Below the pieces are notes generated by a model. That model did no database searches. It was not told where the DNA came from and worked only from the letters and a program-made list of their open reading frames with translations. The translations under genes were made by a program, and so were the position numbers. Shown piece after piece: positions 41,341-51,734 of a stretch of 64,000 nt of DNA. This stretch comes from Hyaloraphidium curvatum (lineage: Eukaryota > Monoblepharomycota > Hyaloraphidiomycetes > Hyaloraphidiales > Hyaloraphidiaceae). The stretch spans positions 62,001 through 126,000 of the forward strand of contig JAIVFI010000043.1 of assembly GCA_025558095.1 (NCBI GenBank), given 5' to 3'. Each line of letters opens with the position of its first letter. The stretch's first letter is position 1.

Positions 41341-43940
41341 CCGCCTGCTGCGGATTCGACGGCCCCGGCTCCGGCGCCGCCGCGGAGCTCCGGCGCCGAA
41401 ACGACGCCTTGTACTCTTCCCACCGCCTCGCAAACACACCCCCGACGGCCCGCACTCGCGACTCGATCTCTGCACGACCCACGATCAGCTCTGCTTGCTT
41501 TGCGGCCCGGCGGAGTAGGTGCTTAAACATCTCCGCGCGGCCCTGGTCGTCGAACCGGCGAAGGCACTCGAGCACCGTCGAATCGTCCACCGTGACCTTT
41601 TGACGGAGGAATGTGCGCGCCGCCAGGTCCGCCTGCGCCCGGATGCAGGCCCGAAGGGTCGAACTCTTGCCCGAAGCACGAGGCTGCAGTTCGATCAGGC
41701 GCACCAGGGCGGGTTCGTTGGCGGGCGGTCGGGCGCCGGGATCGATGAGCTCGCTGCTGAATTCGACCTGGACACCCTTGGCGTGCAGGTTGGCGACCTC
41801 CTGAACGATGAGTCATTAAGGCGGTGAGACGACGAGTAGAACCGGCGGCGTCCCCGCTACGAACCTCGACGTCGTTGCGCAGCACCGCCTGCGTCATGTC
41901 AAACTTGGCCACCCTGCTCGCCGTGCCCAGCGTCTCGATGCTTCCCATGTGGGCCCTGAAGAGCGAGCGCCAGGCCGGGTTGTTGTTGCGGTCGAACATG
42001 TCGCTCAACATGTCCAGCCCCCTCGGGTCGTCCCACAGCGCCGCGTTGTGCCGCACCAGGATCTCCACCGAGGCGACGAGCTCGGCTTCGGGGTTGAGAC
42101 CAGCGCCGGTGCGGGCGGGGAAGCGCCACGACGGGACGACGGCCTTGAGGACCTCGTCGAGGGTGTCGGGGGAGAGAGGCAGGAGCTCCAGCAGCTCGGG
42201 GAGGAAGGACCGTGTTGCAGGGGCCTTGAGGACGGCGGCGAGCTGGGATGTTGAGAGGAGGGTGCCGGTGCCGATCAGGTCCCGGGCCTTTGATTGGTCG
42301 TTGGCGAGGATGGACGCCAAGAGCTCCATTGACTGCAGGCAGAGTGAGCATTTCCCAACGCCGCAGTAGCTCCCGGCCTGCGTACTCTGTTTGCGCTCGT
42401 CGTGCAGTAGCTGCGAATGAGGTTGAAGCATGCCGCTTGCTCCTGGCACAGGTCGAGGCACTGGTGCAGTAGCTTTTGCCCCGGTTGGCTATCCCATCCC
42501 TGCCGATCCTGCACGTGCTCCAGGATAAGCCTGAGGGTGACCAGCTGCCCGTTGGCCGCGGCCGTCACCACGGCCTCGCAACTCGACCTCGGAGGCGTCA
42601 GCGGTCCCACGGCACGGTGCTGGTGTCCGTACGGCGACGGTACGCCGTGCTTCCGATACAGAGTGTTGAGGATCCGGCCGACGGCACACGGTTGCTGGGG
42701 CGGCTGCGGCACCAGGCGCGAGCCCAGGACGTACTCCACGGCGCGGGTTCCGTTCTCCACAGCCACGTTCCAACCCCCAGTTTCCTCCTCGGAAAGCGTA
42801 ATCCAGGTCTCCATGGCGTTCCAGAACCATCCCTTCGTGATCTGACTCGTGACCGTCGGGGCGCCGAGCTGCAGCAGCCAGCGCACGGCTCGCTCGTTGC
42901 CCGCCGCAGCTGACTGCACCAGGAGCGCATGGGCGGCGTTGGTGCCAGGGACGTAGCTGTCGTAGCGAAGGTCCGACGCCGGTTCGATGCGGAAGGTCGG
43001 GTCGAAGGTGGGTTCCTGGAGTCGGCCGACGTTGTTGGACAGCGAGACGGTGAAGAGGGCCTGCGAGAGCGAGGAGCGGCCGGAAGAGGTGTGCTCGATG
43101 GGCAAGTGGTACTTGCGGATGAGGGTCCGAAGGGCGGTGATGACCGAGTCCTATGTGAATGTAAGCAAAGCTCATCGGAACAGCCGACAACCAACTCACG
43201 TTCGGATCCGCCCAACCGCCCTTGACCCCTTCACGCACGAGCTCCTCGCATCCTTCAGGAACACGGCCCCAGCACACGAGGAGGCGAAAGAGCTCAGAGT
43301 CCGTCAGCGAGGCCCCAGTCCCATAGGGAAAAGAAGCGCGGTCCCTGAACTGCAGCGGCGGACCGGGGTACAGCTCCGCCTGGTGCGCCATGACGATAGG
43401 GAGCAGATCCGTGCGCGACGCGATCCAAAGCCGGCGCTGCAACCTCTGGAGCTGGTATCTGGAACAAAAGGGCGATGATTAGTTGCCGTTGCCAGGGCTC
43501 CCTTCCCGGACTCGCCTGGGAATGGGTTCGCCGCACGACCTGAGCCGCGAAAACACGGCCGTCAGGACCTCGGGCGTGACGAGCCGCAACCAGTCGCCCA
43601 TGCCGTCCCCGATCTCCGCCTTTCCGAAGGTGCCGACGAAGAACTCGACGCGGGTCGACGTTGACTTTGCCAGCACATGGACCATCTTGCAAGACTGGAA
43701 AAACGTGGCAGGGCTGCACCTCGGGTGATGCCTGGAAGCACGTGGGCCGAGGTATCCCGCGAGCGCGGCCAGCAGCTCGGGTGGCAGCAGCCGGAGCAGC
43801 GACGACTCGTGTTGCGCGTCAACCCCGCTCAGGGCGACTTCCCCGAGCACGGGCCCGGCCAGGAACGCCGAGCACGGCGCGACGCCCTGTGATGGCAACT
43901 CTCCGCCGTCCTCATTATCGAAGAACAAATCGTCGTCCAT
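41291..43940 (-). CDS. Ankyrin-repeat-like protein with N-terminal F-box-like segment
   Basis: Five exons on the minus strand: 43940-43537, 43458-43200, 43150-42386, 42332-41865, 41800-41291; about 801 aa. Near residue 48, LLPPELLAALAGYLGPRA has F-box-like spacing. Two ankyrin-type helix pairs are seen: HALLVQSAAAGNERAVRWLL-LGAP and EAVVTAAANGQLVTLRLILE. The rest is Leu-rich helical sequence, compatible with degenerate ankyrin repeats. The end is acidic (DDESVDDGSDFEANFF). Likely a protein-interaction adaptor. The first intron's donor is uncertain (GTGCGG chosen; GTCGTG one codon earlier gives nearly the same protein). Divergent from the methyltransferase gene, 164 bp between starts. Confidence 0.6.
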
Positions 43941-44104
43941 CGTGGCGTCTGTGGAGATGCCCTTGCAGTCGGCCTGCCTGACTCTGAGAGGTCATCAAAC
44001 TGCTGTTTCCGGATCCAGACAATCCCCCGTTTCCGGCGATTCCGTGTCTCCATTATCTCGAAAGTGATTTATCGAAGCATCTTCCGAGGCCAGCCGTGGT
44101 TGCG

Positions 44105-44932
44105 ATGGCCGAGAAGCGCACCGGGACGGCCCGTGACGCGTCGACCGAGGCCAAGGTCGAAGAGCACTACACACGCCGGGATTCCCCTTTGGAAGCGGCC
44201 GTTCTCGATGCAGTCGGTGGGGACGTCAAGTCGCACGACGATCTCGCGCAGGTGGACGAGTTTCATTATGGTGGCAGGACTGCAACGGTCGCCCTGGCCG
44301 ACCTGATGCAGCTGAGGCCCGGTATTAAGATCCTGGACGTGGGGTCGGGAATCGGGGGGCCGGCACGCTACTTTGCCAGCCGCGGATGTGATGTCACGGG
44401 TGTGGACCTCACCGAGGACTTTGTGGCGACAGCGACCAGCCTGACCGCGCGGGTCGGGCTGGAGGACCGCGCCCGCTTCGTCAGGGCGAGCGCCCTCGAG
44501 ATGCCCTTTGCCGACGGATCGTTCGAGGGCGCGTACATGATCCACGTCGGCATGAACATCGGCGACAAGGGCGCCCTGTTCCGCGAGGTCAGGCGTGTGC
44601 TCGCGCCAAACTCGACGTTTGTCATCTTCGACATCATGCGCACCAAGGACGGGGACCTGACCTTCCCCGTCCCGTGGGCTTCCGTGCCGGAAGCCAGCTT
44701 CGTGACCCCAGCGGCCGAGTACCGCCGCGCCCTCGTCGAGGCCGGGTTTGACGTGGTCGAGGACAAGCCCCGAACGGACTTCAACCAGGCCCCTCAGCCT
44801 GGTGTCAAGGTGCCTCCGAGCGTGCTAGTCACCCTGGAGCGGCGAGTCAACCTGATGAGCAATATGAAACGGGGCCTCGTAGTGCCGACGATGATGATTG
44901 CGAGGGCGGTGAGGATGCTCCCTGGACTGTAA
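44105..44932 (+). CDS. SAM-dependent methyltransferase (class I, Methyltransf_11-like)
   Basis: Intronless, 275 aa. ILDVGSGIGGPARYFA (about residues 76-91) is motif I for S-adenosylmethionine, VTGVDLTEDFV follows as the acidic loop, ALEMPFADGSFEGAYMIHVGMNI is motif II/III, and EVRRVLAPNSTFVIFDIMR is the post-motif helix and strand. The sequence pattern, including HVGMNI and PVPWAS, closely resembles a bacterial family of unassigned methyltransferases. Absence of introns and this resemblance suggest acquisition from bacteria. Substrate unknown. It converges with the LEA-like gene 98 bp downstream. Confidence 0.78.
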   Translation: MAEKRTGTARDASTEAKVEEHYTRRDSPLEAAVLDAVGGDVKSHDDLAQVDEFHYGGRTATVALADLMQLRPGIKILDVGSGIGGPARYFASRGCDVTGVDLTEDFVATATSLTARVGLEDRARFVRASALEMPFADGSFEGAYMIHVGMNIGDKGALFREVRRVLAPNSTFVIFDIMRTKDGDLTFPVPWASVPEASFVTPAAEYRRALVEAGFDVVEDKPRTDFNQAPQPGVKVPPSVLVTLERRVNLMSNMKRGLVVPTMMIARAVRMLPGL

Positions 44933-45030
44933 GCAGCTGTGCGAAACGGAATGAAAAGAGTATCTATGTGATGAAGACTTCAAGCTATCTAGATCGTCGC
45001 ACCGTCATGTCGGGTTCAGGAGGCAGGCCT

Positions 45031-47602
45031 TCAGGCAGCCTGCGATCCGCCCTGCACGACCTGCTTGACCTGGCCGACGACCTCGCGGGTGTCCTGCCTC
45101 CCCTTGTCGAACTCGCTTTTGGCCTCCTGCGTCGAGAGCCCGGTGGTGCCCTGGCCAGCCGCGCCCGCTCCGATCTGGCCCTCAGCGCGAACCCCGGCAG
45201 ATCCTCCCGTGCCCCCGATCTGGCCTCCAGCTCCGATCTGGCCCCCGGCTCCGATCTGGCCCTGGCCCCCGGCGCGAACCCCGGCAGATCCTCCGACTTC
45301 GACGCCGACCTGGCCGCCGACCTGGCCTCCGACCTGAGCAGAGCGGTTGCCCGGCGCCGACGTCGTTCCCTGCTGGTAGCCCTGCTCGGCGGTGCCCCTG
45401 CCCTGCTCGTAGGCCTGCGACGCCGTCTCCTGGGCGCGTCCGGCAGCCTGGCGACCCTGCTCGACGCCCCGCTCGGCGGTGCTCCTGGCGGACTCGTAGG
45501 CCTGCGAGGCGGTCTCCTGCGCGCGGCCCGCAGCCTCGCGACCGGTCTCGATCCCGCGCTCGGCGGTGCTCCTCGCGGTGTCGTACGCCTGCTGCGCCGT
45601 CTCGCGTCCCGTCTCGATCGCACCCGTCACGGTCTCCTTGGAGGTCTCGTACGCCTGCAACGCGGTCTCCCGGGCACGGGCCGCGGCTTCCGAGGTGGCC
45701 TGCACGGCGGGCTGCACCAGGTTCTCGTTCAGCGCGGTGCCGATCTGCTGCGCGCGCTCGGTGGTGCTCTCCACGGCGGCTTCGACGGTCCCGACGGCGC
45801 GGCTGCCGAGCTCCTGGGCCGAGCGGGCGGCCTGCTCGGCGGTCTGGACGGCGGCCGAGGGCAGGTTCTGGATGGTCTCGGAGACGGCGGAGACGCCGCG
45901 CTGCGTGGTCTCGGCGATCCCGGAGGCGAGTTCCGAAGCGGATTCTCCGATCGCTGCGGGGTGCATAAAGTTAGCTGATGCGTCATCGAGAGTGCATCGC
46001 AAACACCAACAGCGTTCGGCGAGCCGGTCCTCGGGGACGGCGGGCTTGCCGGTGGCCAGCTCCTTGACGACCTCGACGCCGGCGACGGCGACCTGCCGGG
46101 CGTCTTCGCCGACCTTGCTCACGACCTGGGCGGCCTTGGAGAGGGCTTCCTGTCCGACCTGGCGGGCCTGGCCGACGACGCTCGAGACGGTCGACGCGGC
46201 GGAGGAGAGAACGGAGCCGGCGGTGCTGGCGGCGCTCTCGGCGGTCTCGTAGGTGGCGCGGGCGGCCTGCTGAGCCCCCTGGGCGGCGGTGCTGGCGGCC
46301 TGCTGACCGATCTCGACAGCGGTGCCCGCGGCCTGCTGTCCGAGCTCGACGGCACCCGACGCGACGCGCTGGGCACCCTGGGCGGCCTGGCTCCCGAGCT
46401 CGACGGCGGTGCTTGCGGCCTGCTGGGCGCCCTGGGCGACGGTGCTCGCGGCCTGGCTGCCGTTCTCGAGGGCTCTGGATCCGGCCTGTTGCACGCCGCT
46501 CGCGGCCATCTGCGCGCCCGTGGCGGCTGTCTCGAGGCCGACCTCGCCTGCTTCGTAGACGCGGCCGGCATTGCGGGCGGCGGTGTCCATGGCGGCTTGC
46601 GTGACGTTGGTCGCGGTGGCGGCGGCAGTGCCGGCGGCGCGTGCTCCGGTCTCGAGGGCCTGCGAAGCGATCGATCCCGTGGCCTGGAAAAGCGAAAGGC
46701 GTCAGATGATGCGAAGGCGTGATCGTGACGAGCGAATCACCTGGGCGGCACGGCTCCCGACCTCGGCGGCGGTCCCGGCGGCGCGACCGGCAACGTCAGC
46801 GGCGGCCTGCATGCCCTGCTGCCCCATCTCGGCCCCGCGCTCCATGGCCTGCTGGCCGGTCTGCACGGCGGAGCTGGCGGCCTCCCTGCCGGCCTGCATG
46901 GCCGAGCTTGCGGCCTGGCTGCCGGTCTGCATGGCGGAACCGATGGCTTCCCTCCTGGTCTGCAAGAAAAGCCTGATCAGATCATCGTTCAGAAGGCCCA
47001 ACGAAGATCACGCACCTCGGCCGCACGTCCAGCAGTCTGCTCCGCTTGGCCCATCATTCCTTGGCCGACCTCCTGACCGCGCTGATGACATGCGAAACCA
47101 TCAGTGATCTGGCACGACTCGGAACCCATTGCCCCGGAAATCACCTGCGCGACGTTGCTGGCCGACTCGCTGATCTGGCTGCCCATTCCCTGCCCAGGCT
47201 GACGAGAGATCTGGCCTCCCTGTCCGCCCCCGAGGGAGCCGGACGCCTGCGCGAGGGCGGAAACAACAAAGTCAGCGAAAGCTCGGCTCGGGCCCCGCAG
47301 CGCCGAAGGCGCACCTGCATGCTTCCGCCGACCGCGACGTCGCCCGAGAATCCTGTCGAGGTGCCGCTCCCGCCCACCGAAGCGCTTCCCGAGAGCCCGC
47401 CGGCGGCCCCGGTTCCGCCTGCCGCGCCCTGGCCCCGCGTGCCCGCCGAGCGCTCCATCGCGTCGATGCCGGGCGAGTCGGTGCCGCGCGGCACGGGGAT
47501 GCCGGGGACGGGCGGCTGCGCGAGGCCCTTGTCGAGCGTCGAGTACTCGACCCGGATGACCTCCTCGGGCTGCGGCGTGGGGATGTGCCTGCTGTCGGAC
47601 AT
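45031..47602 (-). CDS. Large Ala/Gln-rich LEA-like repeat protein
   Basis: Six exons on the minus strand: 47602-47315, 47246-47145, 47081-47016, 46959-46741, 46683-46011, 45953-45031; 756 aa. After a Gly/Ser-rich N terminus, about 500 residues consist of degenerate 11-residue units such as QAASTAVELGSQ and SAERGIETGREAAGRAQETA, with Ala and charged residues placed to form long amphipathic helices, as in group 3 LEA (LEA_4) proteins and perilipin/apolipoprotein-like repeats. The C-terminal about 120 residues are Gly/Gln rich (VGGQVGGQVGVEVGG type). No signal peptide or membrane span. Likely a desiccation- or stress-protective, intrinsically disordered protein or lipid-surface coat. An in-frame readthrough of intron 5 is possible (57 bp). 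Confidence 0.7.
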
Positions 47603-48014
47603 GGCGCTTGAAGGTGCGTAGACGCTCTGAGGGGTGGCAGGCAGTTCGCGAGGTTTGCTAGTGATGGCGGGGCGGGGAGTTCGGCCGCTTTTGTTGTTGG
47701 GGTGCCGGGTGAAGCCGTGACGGAGAAGCCTCCGACCGCTTGCGTGTCACCTGACCACGTGCAAACGGCGGCAATCGGCTGCCGAACCCATCCATCCCTC
47801 CCACCAACTCGCCATTCGGAAATGCAAGGTGGTAATGACATTCATGAATCAGCTCACGCGCGGCCGGAATTGGCCACTTGCCAGCCGGCAGCGCGGATGC
47901 CGAGGAACGACGAATTCGAAGTCTTACGATCTAATAGACACCTCGAGGCACACGGGTAATCTAGAAGGAAGAGCAGCTGTCCAGGGAAGAGAGGAAAGAG
48001 ATAGATACGGTCGC
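47603..48014. promoter_or_regulatory. Upstream region of the LEA-like gene
   Basis: 412 bp between the SCP2 gene end and the LEA-like start (both minus strand). Contains a CCACGTGC palindromic core near 47756 but no TATA box I would insist on. No coding frame of note. Confidence 0.35.
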
Positions 48015-48732
48015 TCAGAGCTTGGCAGCGGGACCAGCGGCCTGCAGAATCTGGGAGAGCTGTGGAAGGTGAAAAAGAAGCGTCAGCGATGATGAAACAA
48101 GGCCAGACATCCAGAACGATGGAGAATCCCGGATGGAACTGCCCACCTTCATCGCCAGCATGATGTTGCCTTCGACGTTGAGTGCTCCCATCATGAAGGC
48201 CTTCTGGGCGTCCAGCTTGCCCGAAGCGAGGTCGACCATGTCCACGTCCTTAATCTGAGCAGGCAGATGATGTTGTTCGACGCCAGGAGATAGCCGAAGA
48301 CGTCGGATGACCGGGTCAGAGGGCGACGACACAGCAAGACAAGGGAGGAGGTCGGAACACAGCGTCAGACCCGGTTCCCGCGCAAAATTTCCACCTCCCG
48401 AAGAGTCTTCGAGTCCGAAAACATGTCACAGCAGTCTTCCGCGGCACCCCGGAGCCAACTGGGGCCTGAATGCCTTCCCCGCCCCGAGACTCCGTCTCCT
48501 CCCCCGACAAACACCGCACCTGAATGGTCACGTCCGCGTCCGGCGCATCGCCCTCGACCACCTTGCCCTCCTTCTTGAGGTCGATGTAGTACTTCTTGAC
48601 GTCGCTCTTGTTCTTGATTTCGAACAGGAACACGCCCTTGGTCTTCTCGACCTGCTTCGCGCGCTCCTCCGCCGACAGGCCCGCCATGAACGCCCCGATG
48701 CGCTTGAAAACTTCGTCGGAAGCAAAAGACAT
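48015..48732 (-). CDS. SCP-2 sterol-transfer domain protein with peroxisomal targeting signal
   Basis: Three exons on the minus strand: 48732-48520, 48254-48147, 48059-48015; 121 aa, the length of a stand-alone SCP2 protein. MSFASDEVFKRIGAF, GVFLFEIKN, YYIDLKKEGKVVEGD and the spliced DADVTIQ|IKDVDMVDLASGKLDAQKAFM then GALNVEGNIMLAMK match the SCP2 lipid-binding fold. The last three residues AKL form a PTS1 peroxisomal signal, reached only when the third exon is spliced on. It probably carries sterols, fatty acids or acyl-CoA in peroxisomes. Intron 1 (265 bp) is much longer than the norm here. Confidence 0.85.
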
Positions 48733-49182
48733 GGTTGCCGGTGTCTTCTTCGGGGACGGAGGGGAGGGGCGGAGTCGAGCTGTGGAGCTACAAGACCGTC
48801 ACGTGCTCGCCGCGCGCCAACCCGGGAGACTGTCCCGGTTACGCTCGTTTAGGTAGCTCATTTCACCTGCTTCCCCACGACATCCTTGCCTACTTTTGAA
48901 GGGTCCGCCGTGGACGACGAGGATATTCTCGCAGCACTGCGCGAGGAAGCCAAAACAGACGGAACGGCCGCGCCGGTCAAGCAGACGAAGCGGCGGCACG
49001 TGGTCAGACCGCTCACGATGATAGGAGCTGTGGCTTTTCGATGAGCAAGAACCACCTTAGTTAGACAATAGTAGTCAGACAGTAGTTAATAGGTGACTCA
49101 GACGAAGGTGTAGGCTTGGTGGCGGAAAAGGAATCATCACGATCTGTATCACAGGCGCTGAGCGCCCCCCAACCCCGATACA
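48733..49182. other. Intergenic flank of the transposon block with a short coding-like fragment
   Basis: A plus-strand frame ending at about 49044 reads FEGSAVDDEDILAALREE and onward for about 50 residues without an ATG, bounded upstream by a stop. It looks like an orphan exon or gene fragment next to the mobile elements. The rest is featureless, except that 49155-49182 begins the stretch repeated in inverted orientation at 60802-61030. Confidence 0.3.
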
Positions 49183-49756
49183 TCACGTCACGCCATATAC
49201 ATTGAATTCGGGGAAGAGGGGAGGGGTTAGATGTCCGCCGAGCTGCGGGGTACAGGCTTCCTTGAACCTGTTCATAAGCTGTTGGCAACCCAGTACGCGC
49301 CCCCGCTGAACAACGGCGCGCAGACGGCCGGTCTGGCGGGCCATGAGACCATCGACATCCCAGTCTTTGCCGTCGGATTTGGTGCGCGGGGAAGAGATCT
49401 CTCGAGACCAAACACGAAGCTGTTCGTCCGCCGCGTCGTGCAGGCGGCCGAAGGTCGAGACCGCAAACCAAACGAGGTTGTGCACGGGGGGATCGGGAAC
49501 GTAGAACTGGTTGGCAAGGGCCGTCGCCCTTCTTCTGAACAGCGCGGCACAGGAGCGAGGTCTCGTTGCGGGAGTCCGTCGAGCGCGAGGCCGTGACGCT
49601 GGGGGTAACAACGGTGACGTCGACGAGGTCAGAACGAGCGCCCACGCGGCGGATGACGATGTCGGTCGAGGTTTTCCCGATGTCCAGGGCTCGTGCAAGT
49701 GTGGTGTCTTTGGGCACGAACCCATTCTCGAGGTAACCACGATGACGACGGTCGAC
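49183..49756 (-). pseudogene. 3' part of an older RT/endonuclease-type element ORF, interrupted by the LTR element
   Basis: On the minus strand the frame entering from the LTR edge (49756) reads YLENGFVPKDTTLARALD, then TSTDIVIRRVGARSDL with LVDVTVVTP, a D-x(n)-DVTV pattern typical of the C-terminal domain of some non-LTR-like reverse transcriptase ORFs. After a frameshift near 49545 it continues LVWFAVSTFGRLHDAADEQL and ends NVYGVT-stop at 49183. Joining it across the LTR element to 60431-60705 with one copy of GGTC keeps the reading frame, showing it is the target of that insertion. The frameshift makes it a pseudogene. Confidence 0.6.
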
Positions 49757-49760
49757 GACC

Positions 49761-50236
49761 TGCGACGGTCCGGGTCGGAACCGGGCCTGAAGCTCTAACC
49801 CGGCGCGCGAATCCCGCTCGGCTCTTCGGGTCGGATAGGCCCTGAATATGAATAAGCGAACAGCGCTGAAGATACTTGACTGTAGCCGGGGGAAAGAGGT
49901 TACGGGATGTCTCCCGGGGTGCGTCCCAAGGGCTCTCAGAACGAGGATCCGGCCGGGCGGGGTTCCGCACGGTGGTCGAACGACACGGAGAGCACGTAGA
50001 GTCAACTGGCGATCAAGATTGTACTGTTACATGTCCCGCTCTTTATATATCCCAGGAGGGTGGCTGTGCCGAGTCACTTGCGAGTCGCTCGCGAGTCGCT
50101 CGCGAGTGACTCGCGAGTCACTCGCGAGTCGATCGCGAGTCGATCACGAGTCGATCGCGAGGACCGACGCCTCCACGCCTCCGAACCGAAAATGAAAATA
50201 CCCTTGTCCGAATGTCAGACGTCCTGTACCTTCGCA
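49761..50236 (-). repeat. 3' LTR of the chromovirus (minus-strand sense)
   Basis: 476 bp, TG...CA ends. Carries in the sense direction an array of GCGAGT/ACTCGC palindromes (50071-50161) followed by TATATAAAG (plus positions 50041-50049) and the presumed R-U5. I found no difference from 59951-60426 when compared line by line. Confidence 0.95.
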
Positions 50237-50378
50237 CGCCCCCACCCAAAAGAAGGCGCCGCCCTCGGCGCCACGAAATCGAAGATCCTCCGCGGAGTGA
50301 CGTCATGCTTGCAGTAGAAGATGTTGAAGGCCGAGGTGGAGACAACAGATGTTGGAGAGTGTAGGGCCGAAGGGTGGC

Positions 50379-51644
50379 TTAGGCGTCCTCAAAGTCGACG
50401 TCGGCGTCCGCCTCGTCGTCGCTCGGCGGCGGGGCGCGGAGCCGGCGGGTAAAGCCGAGAGCGAAGGCGGCATGCACGGCTGAGCCGTCCGCGGCCGAGG
50501 GGGTGTAGACCGGGGGCATGGTCGACTTGTAGGGAGCGGCCGGGATGTCGTCGTACAGGGCGGCCAAGAGGCCGTCGTCCTGCGAGACGATGGAGGAGGC
50601 GTCGCTGCTGGACACGCTCTCGGGGCGAGGAGCTGGAGGTTGCATATCCCCAGCCTCATCGTCGGAGGTGACGAGGTCCTCGTCCTTGACGCGGCCGACC
50701 GGCGTGGAGGTGACCACGGCGGGCGTCGTTTGCCCCGCCAGGGGAGCCACTTGATTGCCGAGGAAGCGACGCAGGAGGGCCCGTTGCTCGTCGGCGGTCT
50801 TGGTGAAGTGCTCGCGCTGCGCGTTCAGGCCGGCCGTGAGGAGCGTGGTGTGGTCTTGAGCTGAAAGCATGAGCTGCTTGTGCTGCTCCGACCCAAATCG
50901 CTGCAGATGGGCCGCCAGGACGCTCTTGAGGTCGGCCGCAAACTCCGCCATGGGGCCATTGTTGTGACGGGCGAGATTGGTCTCGACGACGGTCTCGATG
51001 GTGGTTTCGAGGTTGGTCCCGGTCTGAGCAACCAGCCCGGCGAGGGAAGAGCCGAACTCCCTCAACTCCTCGATGGTAGCTTCGTCCACCAGGAGAATGC
51101 CGTTGAAGTTCTGACGTTGAGCCTCGAGCACCAACGCAAGCCGGTCGAGCTGCGTCTCGATGGCACCGAGACGAGCGTCGTCGGTCCGGCGCAAGGCGGT
51201 GACGGCGAACTCAAGTTCGCGGTGGCGGCCACTGAGGACCACCTGGAGCTCGTCACGCTGCTGGCGGATCTGGGCGTCCAGGCGGGCCTCTTGCTGCTCG
51301 AGCGTCGCCGTTACGCGGTCAAGAGCGTGCTGCTCCAGGTTGCCGACATTGACGAGGGTGTTGAGCACCGGGTGGAGTGCGTCGAGGGCTGCGCGGATGG
51401 GCATGACCGCGGAGAAGGCGGCCTGCTCGACCTTGTGCAAGTGGGCCGTCGTCTGGGAGTGTCTGACGTCGAGGTCGGCCCGGAGGTCGTCCAGCCGGGT
51501 CGAGAGGGAGGCAAGCGCCGACCGATAGTCCGGGGGTACGACGCCAGGCAACGCAGCGACGGGCGCAGTCGCCGGCGGCGGCGCCGTGGCCACATGCGGC
51601 CGGCGGGGCCGCAGGTTGTGGCCGGCAGTCGTGGGGGTCGCCAT
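50379..51644 (-). CDS. Accessory sense ORF of the chromovirus: coiled-coil protein of unknown function
   Basis: 421 aa, intronless. N-terminal Pro/Ala/Arg-rich segment (about 50 residues), then about 240 residues of mostly helical, heptad-like sequence (STRLDDLRADLDVRHSQTTA, ATLEQQEARLDAQIRQQRD and similar), predicting a long coiled coil, then a disordered Ser/Pro/acidic tail ending DEADADVDFEDA. No enzymatic motif, signal peptide or membrane span, so it is not an obvious envelope protein. It lies after pol in sense orientation, and its ATG is 69 bp downstream of its own TATA-like box (CCATATAAG, 51713-51721) and near a palindrome array (51735-51885), suggesting separate transcription. No homologue recognised. 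Confidence 0.7.
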   Translation of the reverse strand: MATPTTAGHNLRPRRPHVATAPPPATAPVAALPGVVPPDYRSALASLSTRLDDLRADLDVRHSQTTAHLHKVEQAAFSAVMPIRAALDALHPVLNTLVNVGNLEQHALDRVTATLEQQEARLDAQIRQQRDELQVVLSGRHRELEFAVTALRRTDDARLGAIETQLDRLALVLEAQRQNFNGILLVDEATIEELREFGSSLAGLVAQTGTNLETTIETVVETNLARHNNGPMAEFAADLKSVLAAHLQRFGSEQHKQLMLSAQDHTTLLTAGLNAQREHFTKTADEQRALLRRFLGNQVAPLAGQTTPAVVTSTPVGRVKDEDLVTSDDEAGDMQPPAPRPESVSSSDASSIVSQDDGLLAALYDDIPAAPYKSTMPPVYTPSAADGSAVHAAFALGFTRRLRAPPPSDDEADADVDFEDA

Positions 51645-51712
51645 GGGAGACGGTAGCGGCGAGGTCGACGTTGGGTGCGTAGTCCGCGGCCGCGGCCTCC
51701 TGTGGTCCGCCG

Positions 51713-51721
51713 CTTATATGG
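51713..51721 (-). promoter_or_regulatory. Internal TATA-like box of the accessory coiled-coil ORF
   Basis: Minus-strand CCATATAAG, between the palindrome array and the ATG at 51644. The order array-TATA-ATG copies the order seen in the LTR (array, TATATAAAG, transcript). Confidence 0.55.
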
Positions 51722-51734
51722 TGCGAAGCGCAGG

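Noticed and set aside
48858-49055. 65-codon minus-strand frame next to the SCP2 gene
   Set aside because: Ser/Ala-rich, no motif; the opposite strand shows better coding-like sequence but no start.
50071-50161. Palindromic GCGAGT/ACTCGC units as a CRISPR-like array
   Set aside because: Units and spacers are short and irregular, the host is eukaryotic, and the array is part of an LTR promoter.
50379-51644. Coiled-coil ORF as a retroviral-type envelope
   Set aside because: No signal peptide, membrane anchor, glycosylation-rich ectodomain or fusion peptide.
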